DNA of 30,797 bases from GCA-2737595 sp037138535 (lineage in GTDB: Bacteria; Actinomycetota; Actinomycetes; Nanopelagicales; Nanopelagicaceae). Made by a program: the position numbers and the translations under genes. Below are positions 23,481-30,797 of the stretch, in pieces. The DNA is taken from positions 1-30,797 of the forward strand of contig JBAXIG010000013.1 of assembly GCA_037138535.1 (NCBI GenBank), in the 5' to 3' direction. How positions within the stretch are numbered: position 1 is the first letter of the stretch; the number at the start of each line of letters is the position of its first letter. The notes below the pieces were generated by a model that saw nothing but the letters and a program-made list of their open reading frames with translations, was not told the DNA's origin and did not search any database.

Positions 23481-23738
23481 TCAAAGAACCTCGTATATCT
23501 CTTCAATGGTGAGGCCCTTGGCCTTAGCGAGCACTTGGGCGTGATAGAGCAATTGGCTAATCTCTAGAGCCGTCTCGGCCTTAGATTCATGCTCAGCGGC
23601 CATCCACGCTTCCGCTGCCTCCTCGACGACTTTCTTACCGATTTCGTGAATCCCAGCAGCAAGTAAAGCGCCGGTATTCCCACTCTCCCCCGCTTGCTTG
23701 TCTGAGATCTCGGCCCAGAGCTGATCAAAGGTCTTCAT
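23481..23738 (-). CDS. hisE: Phosphoribosyl-ATP pyrophosphatase
   Basis: Second step of histidine synthesis, hydrolysing phosphoribosyl-ATP to phosphoribosyl-AMP. The 85-residue protein has the MazG-like helical core with GKKVVEEAAEAWMAA (34-48) and the later ETALEISQLLYH (55-66), carrying the acidic magnesium ligands. The frame is open upstream to 24038 but that part runs into rpe and is not HisE-like. ATG 23738 has no Shine-Dalgarno sequence but has a leaderless-type -10. It is directly upstream of hisG. Confidence 0.94.
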   Translation of the reverse strand: MKTFDQLWAEISDKQAGESGNTGALLAAGIHEIGKKVVEEAAEAWMAAEHESKAETALEISQLLYHAQVLAKAKGLTIEEIYEVL

Positions 23739-23744
23739 GGAGGC

Positions 23745-23750
23745 AGTGTA
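23745..23750 (-). promoter_or_regulatory. Candidate -10 of a leaderless promoter for hisE
   Basis: TACACT on the minus strand ends exactly 6 nt before ATG 23738. It probably drives hisE-hisG-xdhC-mobA-like. It confirms the short hisE start. Confidence 0.6.
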
Positions 23751-23769
23751 CGTGGCGGTGGTGCTACTG

Positions 23770-23787
23770 GGTGGCCCATTAGCCACC
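23770..23787 (-). other. Small hairpin in the rpe-hisE spacer
   Basis: GGTGGC/GCCACC, a 6-bp stem with a 6-nt loop, lies in the 163-bp spacer between the rpe stop and hisE. No T-run follows on the minus strand. I found no FMN riboswitch or other recognisable element in 23739-23901, although rib genes often lie here in actinobacteria. Confidence 0.35.
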
Positions 23788-23901
23788 TGACCGACCGTCT
23801 TCGAACCAGAAAGGAGGCAGTTGAGAACGCGGCCCTCCATCTCACCCCTGATTACAAAATGGGCAGAGAAGGGGCCCCAAAACGTATCCTCACTAATGAG
23901 C

Positions 23902-24546
23902 TCAGCGGGAGCGGGCTTTATCTCGCAATTGCGCGACCATGGCGTCTGGATCCGAAGCTTTAAAGACGGCAGAGCCCGCCACGAAGGTATCCGCTCCCGC
24001 TTCAGCGGCAATAGCGATGGTGTCGAGAGATACTCCACCGTCGACCTGAAGGTAGATGTTCTTATCTCCCCCTATGAGCGCCCTCGTGCGACGAACTTTC
24101 TCCATCATGTCGTGCATGAAACTCTGCCCCCCAAAACCGGGCTCGACGGTCATAATCAAAACCATGTCAGCCTGAGGGATGAGATCAACGTACGGCTCGA
24201 TGCTGGTGCCGGGTTTCAAAGCAAAGGCGGCGCGGGCTCCCCGCTGCCTGACAGATTTCAAAATCGCGGAAGGGTCGCGAGCAGCTTCGACATGAAAAGT
24301 CACGCTATCGACGAATTCGGCATAGCGTGGGGCCCATAAGTCTGGATCTTCAATCATGAGATGCGCATCCAAAGGAAGAGACGTACTTGCGCGAATGGAT
24401 TCAACTACCGCAATACCGAATGTGAGATTCGGAACGAAGTGACCATCCATGACATCAAGATGGACCATGTCGGATGAAGGAATGCGCCCAATTTCATCTG
24501 CCAGTCGGGCAAGATCTGCGTTCAGGATGCTAGGCGTAATCCTCAT
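23902..24546 (-). CDS. rpe: Ribulose-phosphate 3-epimerase
   Basis: Pentose phosphate pathway enzyme interconverting ribulose 5-phosphate and xylulose 5-phosphate. TIM-barrel metal-site residues are H29, D31 and D34 (HLDVMDGHFVPNLTFG), with the second His at H62 (DAHLMIEDP). The phosphate-binding and catalytic segments MTVEPGFGG (132-140) and VDGG (168-171) are intact. Length 214 is normal. It follows rsmB by 12 nt and has its own leaderless-type -10. Confidence 0.96.
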   Translation of the reverse strand: MRITPSILNADLARLADEIGRIPSSDMVHLDVMDGHFVPNLTFGIAVVESIRASTSLPLDAHLMIEDPDLWAPRYAEFVDSVTFHVEAARDPSAILKSVRQRGARAAFALKPGTSIEPYVDLIPQADMVLIMTVEPGFGGQSFMHDMMEKVRRTRALIGGDKNIYLQVDGGVSLDTIAIAAEAGADTFVAGSAVFKASDPDAMVAQLRDKARSR

Positions 24547-24552
24547 GAGGTG

Positions 24553-24558
24553 AATCTA
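24553..24558 (-). promoter_or_regulatory. Candidate -10 of a leaderless promoter for rpe
   Basis: TAGATT on the minus strand ends exactly 6 nt before ATG 24546, directly after the rsmB stop. This allows rpe to be transcribed apart from the fmt-rsmB genes. Confidence 0.55.
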
Positions 24559-25857
24559 CTAGTGGAGACGTCTAATAAGGGCGAGGAACATCGCGTCAGT
24601 CCCATCCTTATGCGGCCAAAGTTGCAGAGTATTGCCTGCGTTAGGAGCCTGTATTGGAATCAGCTCAAATGAGTTGTCACGTAGCACTCTCTCTAGCACT
24701 CCTTGCGTTTCAGCTATGTGAGGCGAACACGTTATATACGCGACCACCCCACCAGGGCGGACCAATTTGAGCGCAGAAAGTACAAGCTTTTCTTGCAGCG
24801 GCACCAAACTAGCCAGGTCTCGAAGAGACTTCCGCCAACGGGCCTCTGGTCGACGACGTAGCGCACCCAGCCCAGAACATGGCGCGTCCACCACAACTCG
24901 ATCAAAGGAGGATGCCGGCAGATTCATATCCGTTCCATCCATCACAGTTACATTTTCTGGGTAAACCATCACGTGTCGTACCAACTCTGCTCGATGCGGC
25001 GTCACTTCATTTGCCGTAAGAGTCGCCCCCCTTTGGATGCCTATCGCTTCTAGCAGTGCAGCTTTGCCCCCCGGACCGGCACATAAATCAAGCCAGCGAT
25101 CATCTTGACCAATTACCTCAGCCGAAGAAGTAAGGATCGTTACCAACTGCGAGCCCTCGTCTTGAACTCCCACGCTGCCATCGATGAGCCCAGCGACCTT
25201 CTTCAGCGAGCCCGACCAGCGATACGCGTAAGGAGAGAGCGCACACACTTCGGCACCTAACTCAACGAGTTCGCTACCGTCAGATCGACCCGGACGTGCC
25301 ACCAATGTCAAGGGTGCGGGTCGATTATTTGCCGCCAAAAGTAATTCACACTCTTCCCAAGATCCCAGCGCATCGCGATAGGCATTCACAATCCACTCCG
25401 GGTGAGAGTGACGGATAGCGAGCGACTCACCTCGGGACTTACCTTCGCTTAACTGCGCTGTCCATTCGTCAATACTTTTTTCACAAACTCGTCGCAATAA
25501 CGCGTTGACGAATTTAGATCCTGACTGACCAGAAAACTTACGAGCAATGTCGACACTTGTGTCGACTGCCGCATGTGGAGGGGTTCGCATAGAAAGCAAC
25601 TGGTGGGCGCCAGCGCGCAATACTGCTCGAACCTCTATATCCATCTCTAGAACTGAACGAGTTGATACAGAATTTAAGATTCGATCATAGAGTCCAAGCA
25701 TTCTTAATGTGCCATAGGTGAGTTCGGTTGCAAACGCTGCATCACGTTCATCTAGATCACGAATCATGGGAGGAAGAATGAGATTGGCGTATGCGTCGTC
25801 GCGCTCAACCTTGATAAGCGCCTCTATCACCGTCATTCGAGTGCGGTCGATGCTCAC
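24559..25857 (-). CDS. rsmB: 16S rRNA (cytosine-967-C5)-methyltransferase
   Basis: RsmB/Sun-type rRNA m5C methyltransferase of 432 residues. The N-terminal NusB-like RNA-binding domain spans about 1-135. The SAM-binding motif LDLCAGPGG is at 256-264. The two catalytic cysteines are C327 in DAPCSG and C377 in ITCSPH. It begins with GTG overlapping the fmt stop by 4 nt (GTGA). The def-fmt-rsmB order is conserved widely in bacteria. Confidence 0.95.
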   Translation of the reverse strand: MSIDRTRMTVIEALIKVERDDAYANLILPPMIRDLDERDAAFATELTYGTLRMLGLYDRILNSVSTRSVLEMDIEVRAVLRAGAHQLLSMRTPPHAAVDTSVDIARKFSGQSGSKFVNALLRRVCEKSIDEWTAQLSEGKSRGESLAIRHSHPEWIVNAYRDALGSWEECELLLAANNRPAPLTLVARPGRSDGSELVELGAEVCALSPYAYRWSGSLKKVAGLIDGSVGVQDEGSQLVTILTSSAEVIGQDDRWLDLCAGPGGKAALLEAIGIQRGATLTANEVTPHRAELVRHVMVYPENVTVMDGTDMNLPASSFDRVVVDAPCSGLGALRRRPEARWRKSLRDLASLVPLQEKLVLSALKLVRPGGVVAYITCSPHIAETQGVLERVLRDNSFELIPIQAPNAGNTLQLWPHKDGTDAMFLALIRRLH

Positions 25858-26762
25858 TCGAATCTTTCACCCTCGACGAGGCGGGCGCCACGAAGCCATT
25901 CTTCAGTGGTCATGTCCTTCTTGCCGGCAGGTCGCACCTCTTTGAGTTCAATCGCACCAAAAGCCGTTCCGACGATGAGACGCCCCGCATCCATCACGTA
26001 CTGCCCCGGAGAAATATCCACGTTGATGTCTGCCTCGCATGCCTGCAATATTGCGAGACGATCTCCGCGGAATTGCGTGTACGTCATTGGGTGAAAGGCT
26101 CTGACCTGTCGAGTGATGAAATGACTTGGCCGATCCCACAAAATTCGATATTCATCCTTGGAAATCTTGGGCGCATAACTCTCCCCTTCTGGCACCTGCG
26201 GGTGGGCTCGCATGGTGCCACCATCGATTCCGTGTAATACCTGCTCCAACAAGGGGATACTCTCCAAGGCAAGTGCCGACAGCAATACATCACTGGTCTC
26301 GCGTGCGCCAATCTCTCGCGTTGAAGCTCCAAAGATCGGTCCCGTATCCATCCCTTCCTCGAGCTGGAATATAGTGATGCCAGTGAGAGTGTCGCCGTTA
26401 AGAATCGCCCGCTGGACGGGTGCCGCACCTCGTAACTGAGGAAGAAGTGAAAAGTGAATGTTGATCCATCCGTATTTAGGAATGGAAAGTAGTTCACGTG
26501 GCAGTAGCGCTCCGTAGGCAACTACAACCCCAATATCAAAAGATTTCTCCTGTAACCAAGACACCAACTCGGGAGAAGTTTTTGTCGCCTTGAACGTATC
26601 GATCTCATGATCTTGCGCCCACTGCCCAATTGGCGACGGTTGCACCTCACGACCGCGACCGACTTGCGCATCTGGTCTTGTGAGAACGCCCACCACAGAC
26701 GGGTGAATGGATTCGAGAACCGGAATCCCGACGTCAGGGGTTCCCGCAAAAACGATCCGCAC
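25854..26762 (-). CDS. fmt: Methionyl-tRNA formyltransferase
   Basis: Formylates initiator Met-tRNA using 10-formyltetrahydrofolate. The catalytic residues N101 and H103 lie in NIHFSLLPQLRGAAP (101-115), and D139 in EEGMDTGPI. A C-terminal OB-like tRNA-binding domain follows from about 205. Length 302 is normal. It starts with GTG immediately after the def TGA with no gap. Deformylase and formyltransferase act at opposite ends of the same cycle. Confidence 0.96.
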   Translation of the reverse strand: MRIVFAGTPDVGIPVLESIHPSVVGVLTRPDAQVGRGREVQPSPIGQWAQDHEIDTFKATKTSPELVSWLQEKSFDIGVVVAYGALLPRELLSIPKYGWINIHFSLLPQLRGAAPVQRAILNGDTLTGITIFQLEEGMDTGPIFGASTREIGARETSDVLLSALALESIPLLEQVLHGIDGGTMRAHPQVPEGESYAPKISKDEYRILWDRPSHFITRQVRAFHPMTYTQFRGDRLAILQACEADINVDISPGQYVMDAGRLIVGTAFGAIELKEVRPAGKKDMTTEEWLRGARLVEGERFE

Positions 26763-27299
26763 TCAGTAAAGCCCACCGTGCGGCGAAACCCTGACGATCG
26801 TTGCGTTCTCGTTGAACCACTCAGCTTCACGAATAGCTTTCATTGCTTCCTTGCGAAGTGCGAGATCTAACCGATCGATAAATAGGATGCCATCGAGATG
26901 ATCGGTCTCGTGTTGAATGGCGCGGGCGAGTAACTCACTTCCCTCAATCTGGACAGGATCACCAAACATATTAAAACCCTTAGCTACCACCCTGAGGGCG
27001 CGAGAGGTGTTGTACAGCAATCCAGGAAAAGAGAGACACCCTTCGTCCCCCTCTTGTACGTCATCAGAGAGGTCGAGCACAGGATTGATGAGGTGTCCAA
27101 GTTCTTCATCGACATCCCAGACAAAGACGCGCAACCCCACACCGATTTGCGGCGCCGCCAGGCCAGCTCCTGGAGCATTAAGCATTGTTTCCGTGAGATC
27201 TTGCACTAGCGTGCGCAATTCTTTGTCGAAATCAACGACAGCACTTGCCGCTGTGGAAAGAACTGGATCGCCAAAAAGACGAACAGGTTGAATCGCCAT
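26763..27299 (-). CDS. def: Peptide deformylase
   Basis: Removes the formyl group from new proteins. Three motifs are intact: GAGLAAPQIG (44-53), EGCLSFPG (86-93, metal ligand C88) and HETDH (130-134, ligands H130 and H134 with catalytic E131). Length 178 is typical. An AAAGGA ribosome-binding site lies 7 nt before ATG 27299. It is adjacent to fmt as in most bacteria. Confidence 0.97.
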   Translation of the reverse strand: MAIQPVRLFGDPVLSTAASAVVDFDKELRTLVQDLTETMLNAPGAGLAAPQIGVGLRVFVWDVDEELGHLINPVLDLSDDVQEGDEGCLSFPGLLYNTSRALRVVAKGFNMFGDPVQIEGSELLARAIQHETDHLDGILFIDRLDLALRKEAMKAIREAEWFNENATIVRVSPHGGLY

Positions 27300-27325
27300 G
27301 TGGAATCCTTTCGACGCGGGAGTGC

Positions 27326-28099
27326 CTAGTCTAAGCCCCGAACCCGTTCCAATTCACCGAGGGGCGCTGGTGTATAAGTGTTGCCAATTGGTCCATGGCG
27401 TAGCACGAGCATGGTGGATCCATCACGGCTAAAGACCGGCCCATGGTTGGTGTCTGAGCCAGCGGGATGGGAGAGATACGCGCCGGCGCGCATCACACCA
27501 AATGAAGTGCTCATCGATCCAGTAAGAATGAAAATCTCTTCGCTGAAGGTATGCCACTCATCAAATGGGCTATCCCAGCCAGGGAGTACGCCCAAAATGC
27601 CTGCGCCAAAATCGTCATGATCACCGAGCGGCTTGCGTGCAGCCCCACCTGGCAAATCTTTCACCTTTGCCGCCTGCCATACCGATGTCTCTACATGCGC
27701 GAAATGCGCAGGATCGGCAATTCCTTGATCTCCTCCATCGTAATCGCCTTCAACAGAGATAAAGAGTTGGCACCTTTCAAGCGCTTCGACACGTGGGAAA
27801 GTGCCCCCCGCAGATACTTCGAAGAAGAATCCCTGTGAGTACTCTCCTGTATCGGTGAGAACCTTTCCTGATATCAAATAGCCACGCAGATGCCCACTCA
27901 CCTGATGCGAATCAACTGCTACTCCACCTTCGAGCGAAATGACACGCGTCCATCCGGGACCATCGACTTCCGCCGCACGTCCGCATTGAGATGTAGCTCC
28001 CTCGGCAAGCGAGTGCGCGCCAAAAATCTTCCCACCTAAATTTGTCTCAACAATTTTGGAATCATCGATGTGTATAAAATCGATCCATACTCTTCCCAT
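27326..28099 (-). CDS. Cupin-like protein, possibly DUF4437/ChrR-type
   Basis: Protein of 257 residues built from two cupin-like halves. The second half contains WHTFSEEIFILTGSMST with a spaced His/Glu pattern, then AGAYLSHPAGSDTNHG and LVLRHG, resembling DUF4437 or ChrR-type cupins. The first half has a weaker copy of the fold. Function is unknown; cupins may bind metal and act as enzymes or sensors. It overlaps the priA stop by 1 nt (TAATG), so it sits inside the priA-def block where a cupin is not normally expected. Confidence 0.7.
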   Translation of the reverse strand: MGRVWIDFIHIDDSKIVETNLGGKIFGAHSLAEGATSQCGRAAEVDGPGWTRVISLEGGVAVDSHQVSGHLRGYLISGKVLTDTGEYSQGFFFEVSAGGTFPRVEALERCQLFISVEGDYDGGDQGIADPAHFAHVETSVWQAAKVKDLPGGAARKPLGDHDDFGAGILGVLPGWDSPFDEWHTFSEEIFILTGSMSTSFGVMRAGAYLSHPAGSDTNHGPVFSRDGSTMLVLRHGPIGNTYTPAPLGELERVRGLD

Positions 28100-29970
28100 T
28101 ATTGAACCCTTTCGTCGATTCGAAATGGCGCGAAACGATATGAAATTTTACGTTTGGCAAGACTCGCGGCGTCTCGTTCGCTCCGCAAATATTCTCGCAG
28201 CACGGGTGCCACCTCCCATGCACAAGTTAGTACGGCGCGCTCTGCCGTTCCAAGAATACGGACCGCCTCGGGAACTCCCCCACTCGGCGCCGGGCTGATT
28301 ACTGCCGAAGCCACTGCCGGGGGCAGTTGCAATTCACGCCGCTCCGCCATCTCGCGATGGAGATACTCAAGCGAGTTGGGCATGAGCAAAGATTTCACCA
28401 CTGGGTGCGCGTCCGGCAATGATGCAAATACTTCGCCTGCAGCGGCCAGCAGTGAAACAGAGAACTTCCATCGCCGCCTCAGGTCTTGGAGGGCATCTAA
28501 CTCAGCTCGTGCTGCTAAGAATTCACCATCGAGCAAGATCACAGCCTGATAACCCACTTTTACCTTCGGTTCGCACCCACTTGTCGCAACTACTATGCGT
28601 GGGGACCCATCCAACTCTTCGAGGCGCTTATCAGCGGTCGAACTTTGTACTGGAATCCCCGGGAATGCCTTACCAAGCTCCTCAACGGTGCGTTCACTTC
28701 CAATTCCTAAAGGTCGCAGCCTCTGATCTTGACATTCACCGCATCGCCAATCAATCGAGACCCTGTCGCAGAGGGAGCAAGAAGGAACCGCATGGCTCGA
28801 CATTAGGACGAGCGGGCCACCACAAGTGCAGAGTGCGCGATTTTTGCATGATTGACAGAGCAATCCTGGCGTGTGACCTTTTCTTGCAACTGTTACTAAG
28901 ACAGGTCCGGATTTAAGAGCCTTGCGCATCACGTTCCATGCACTTGTAGGTATGCGCACACCAGAGTTGTCAGTATGAACTCGAGGGCGCGGGATCTCTG
29001 AATTTAATAGGTGCATCTCCCCCGAATCTAATTCGGATAAACGGGAGAGCGGTATCGCTGGAGCAACAGTCAAAAGCCCGATTCCTGCCGAACGAATATT
29101 GGCTATACCAGCTGCGCTCCATCCTGGTGAACGTGGCTCCTGGTATGCATGATCTTCCTCATCGACCAAAACGATCACGTCGTATTTTCCGCGAGCAAAG
29201 AGGGCTCCACGAGTACCAATCGTAATCGGCAACTCATTGCGTTCTGAAATGAGGTAATTGCGGTAGCGCAGTTGAGGTGATAGACCGGAGTGCAGAGTGC
29301 TTGTGTGCATTCCTCGCTCGTTGACCAAATTCTCCGCGACTTCAACATCTCGTTGATCCGGATAAATGAGCAATATCTTGAGGCCTCGTCGAACCATCTC
29401 CGAGATGGCATCAAGGAGTAAGCGTTGATGGATCTCGCCCTGCTGATTAAGGAGCATGGCGTGTGGCGCCTTGCCTGCAACTGCCGCCGCCACGAACGAC
29501 TCAACACGATTTGGAAGCGCATGACTCTTAAGTTCTGGAGCATTCTCGCCTTGAAAGGAGAGGGCATCCTTTTCGCCACGTGCATGGCGCGGTGGCACCG
29601 CGGAACGGAAGAGATCCCAAAAGGTACCGACGTAATAATCTCGACACCTCTCTATGAGTTGAAGAAGCTCTACCGTAAGAATTGGTATCGAAGAGGTAAC
29701 CGATGATATTGCCTTAAGTGATTGATGGAGTGAAGCCTCACTTCGCTCGATAATGACACCGTCGCAAAGTCGTCCTGAAAATGGCACACGGACCAAGGTT
29801 CCAGGTTGCGCGAAGTCTTCCCACTTAGCCGGTACAAGGTAATCAAATGGTTGATCGAGGTGCACCACCCCTGTGTCAACCAAGATGCTCGCGATCGGCG
29901 CCTGTAAAGCCACTGGCAACGCGGTGCGACGCCGCTTAGGAGCGGTGGAGATTAACTCCAACGGCTCCAT
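28099..29970 (-). CDS. priA: PriA-like primosomal protein N' with degenerate helicase motifs
   Basis: PriA homologue of 623 residues, normally a replication-restart helicase. The N-terminal DNA-binding domain (LVDTGVVHLDQPFDYLVP) is preserved. The Walker A region, GxTGSGKT in E. coli, reads LNQQGEIHQ here and lacks the P-loop Lys. A DEED remains at the Walker B site. The zinc-binding cysteines are partly kept (CQSCKNRALCTCGG, CSLCD and CGEC). The later GTQ-type motif is replaced by SGCEP. It is likely an inactive ATPase acting as a DNA-binding scaffold, as in other actinobacteria. An AAAAGG precedes ATG 29970. Confidence 0.88.
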   Translation of the reverse strand: MEPLELISTAPKRRRTALPVALQAPIASILVDTGVVHLDQPFDYLVPAKWEDFAQPGTLVRVPFSGRLCDGVIIERSEASLHQSLKAISSVTSSIPILTVELLQLIERCRDYYVGTFWDLFRSAVPPRHARGEKDALSFQGENAPELKSHALPNRVESFVAAAVAGKAPHAMLLNQQGEIHQRLLLDAISEMVRRGLKILLIYPDQRDVEVAENLVNERGMHTSTLHSGLSPQLRYRNYLISERNELPITIGTRGALFARGKYDVIVLVDEEDHAYQEPRSPGWSAAGIANIRSAGIGLLTVAPAIPLSRLSELDSGEMHLLNSEIPRPRVHTDNSGVRIPTSAWNVMRKALKSGPVLVTVARKGHTPGLLCQSCKNRALCTCGGPLVLMSSHAVPSCSLCDRVSIDWRCGECQDQRLRPLGIGSERTVEELGKAFPGIPVQSSTADKRLEELDGSPRIVVATSGCEPKVKVGYQAVILLDGEFLAARAELDALQDLRRRWKFSVSLLAAAGEVFASLPDAHPVVKSLLMPNSLEYLHREMAERRELQLPPAVASAVISPAPSGGVPEAVRILGTAERAVLTCAWEVAPVLREYLRSERDAASLAKRKISYRFAPFRIDERVQ

Positions 29971-29972
29971 GA

Positions 29973-30797
29973 TTAACCTTTTACTGCAGCCTTCAACGCA
30001 TCAGCGCGGTTGGTCAATTCCCACGTGAAGTTGGGAAGCTCACGTCCAAAGTGACCATATGCGCTTGTCGCTGAATAAATGGGACGGAGGAGATCTAGGT
30101 CGCGGATAATCGCGGCGGGACGCAAATCGAATACTTGCGCAACAGCTGCTTGAATCTGCTCCACTGGAACAACTCCCGTTCCAAACGTCTCTACGAAGAG
30201 CCCGACAGGTTGTGCCTTTCCAATGGCATAGGCAACCTGAACTTCACAACGGCGCGCTAGGCCAGCGGCCACCACATTTTTTGCCACCCATCGCATGGCA
30301 TAAGCCGCTGAGCGATCGACCTTTGATGGGTCCTTTCCGCTAAAGGCCCCTCCACCGTGACGAGCCATACCGCCATATGTGTCGACGATAATCTTGCGAC
30401 CTGTAAGCCCCGCATCGCCCATAGGACCACCGATAACGAAACGTCCGGTGGGATTGATAAGCATTCTTGCGCCCTTGGAATCAATGTTTACTAATGCCAA
30501 CTCAGGCTCGATGACATGCTTGATGACATCAGGGCTCAGGAGATTTTCAAGACTGATTTTGTCAGCATGCTGGCTCGACACTACGACTGTATCGATACGA
30601 ACGGGAGTGTCACCGTCGTATTCAATCGTGACCTGAGTTTTACCGTCCGGGCGCAAGTAAGGAAGCATCTCGGTGTGACGGACTTCAGCTAAACGTTGTG
30701 CAAGACGATGAGCGAGAGCGATCGGGAGCGGCATCAGCTCAGGTGTGTCGTCGCATGCATAGCCAAACATAAGACCTTGATCGCCCGCGCCCTGCAA
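29973..30797 (-). CDS. metK: S-adenosylmethionine synthetase, C-terminal part
   Basis: Partial gene running off the right edge; the remaining 274 residues are the C-terminal two-thirds of a roughly 400-residue enzyme that makes S-adenosylmethionine from methionine and ATP. It opens inside the family motif GAGDQGLMFGYA. The later phosphate-binding GGGAFSGKDPSKVDRSAAY and the intervening FVIGGPMGDAGLTGRKI are intact. The true start lies beyond 30797. It is followed 2 nt later by priA, the usual actinobacterial order. Confidence 0.96.
   Translation of the reverse strand: MQGAGDQGLMFGYACDDTPELMPLPIALAHRLAQRLAEVRHTEMLPYLRPDGKTQVTIEYDGDTPVRIDTVVVSSQHADKISLENLLSPDVIKHVIEPELALVNIDSKGARMLINPTGRFVIGGPMGDAGLTGRKIIVDTYGGMARHGGGAFSGKDPSKVDRSAAYAMRWVAKNVVAAGLARRCEVQVAYAIGKAQPVGLFVETFGTGVVPVEQIQAAVAQVFDLRPAAIIRDLDLLRPIYSATSAYGHFGRELPNFTWELTNRADALKAAVKG

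Noticed and set aside
23739..24038. HisE with a 100-residue N-terminal extension
   Set aside because: The extension overlaps rpe and has no family similarity; the leaderless -10 supports ATG 23738.

Overview
The window looks like a piece of a compact, medium-GC actinobacterial chromosome. The main reasons are conserved gene blocks: metK-priA-def-fmt-rsmB-rpe, hisE-hisG, and an ABC ATPase beside an ACT-domain SerB. The PriA-like protein also has a ruined Walker A motif, as actinobacterial PriA proteins do. Overlapping ATGA/GTGA junctions, very short spacers and frequent leaderless-looking starts suggest a streamlined genome. A freshwater Nanopelagicales-type lineage is a reasonable but unproven guess.

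Layout: a tRNA-Leu(GAG) opens the window (1-84). Minus-strand genes follow: htpX-lemA (109-1592) and a beta-carbonic anhydrase/thymidine kinase pair (1762-2885). A plus-strand zinc alcohol dehydrogenase comes next (2980-4023). Then comes a tightly packed minus-strand run (4024-8295): ABC ATPase, TauE-like exporter, TrmH-family methyltransferase, uracil-DNA glycosylase, YczE-like membrane protein and AlkA-like glycosylase. Diverging from it across only 33 bp are an unrecognised gene and serB (8329-10140).

The centre (10118-22628) is the accessory-looking part. On the minus strand, an NCS2 nucleobase permease is followed by a three-subunit molybdenum hydroxylase of the 'form II CoxMSL' type, a CoxG-like protein and a nitrilase-superfamily amidase. 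Divergent from the permease are DUF2877, FdrA and DUF1116 genes, which correspond to the E. coli AllH/AllF/AllG (YlbF/FdrA/YlbE) oxamate carbamoyltransferase set, plus a VOC protein. XdhC and a MobA-like nucleotidyltransferase, both molybdenum-enzyme maturation factors, follow on the minus strand behind hisE-hisG. My reading is that this is a nucleobase/ureide nitrogen-scavenging island: import, Mo-dependent hydroxylation, amide/ureide hydrolysis and carbamoyl transfer. No ring-opening hydrolase or carbamate kinase is present, so the substrate (purine or pyrimidine) is open.

The right end (23902-30797) is housekeeping on the minus strand: rpe, rsmB, fmt, def, an inserted cupin-like gene, priA-like and the 3' part of metK.

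Regulation that can be read directly: six genes have a TAnnnT hexamer exactly 6 nt before the start codon, as expected for leaderless transcripts. The permease instead has a structured leader of about 110 nt that can hide its Shine-Dalgarno sequence. Three consecutive inverted repeats fill the gap between the permease and the Mo hydroxylase genes.
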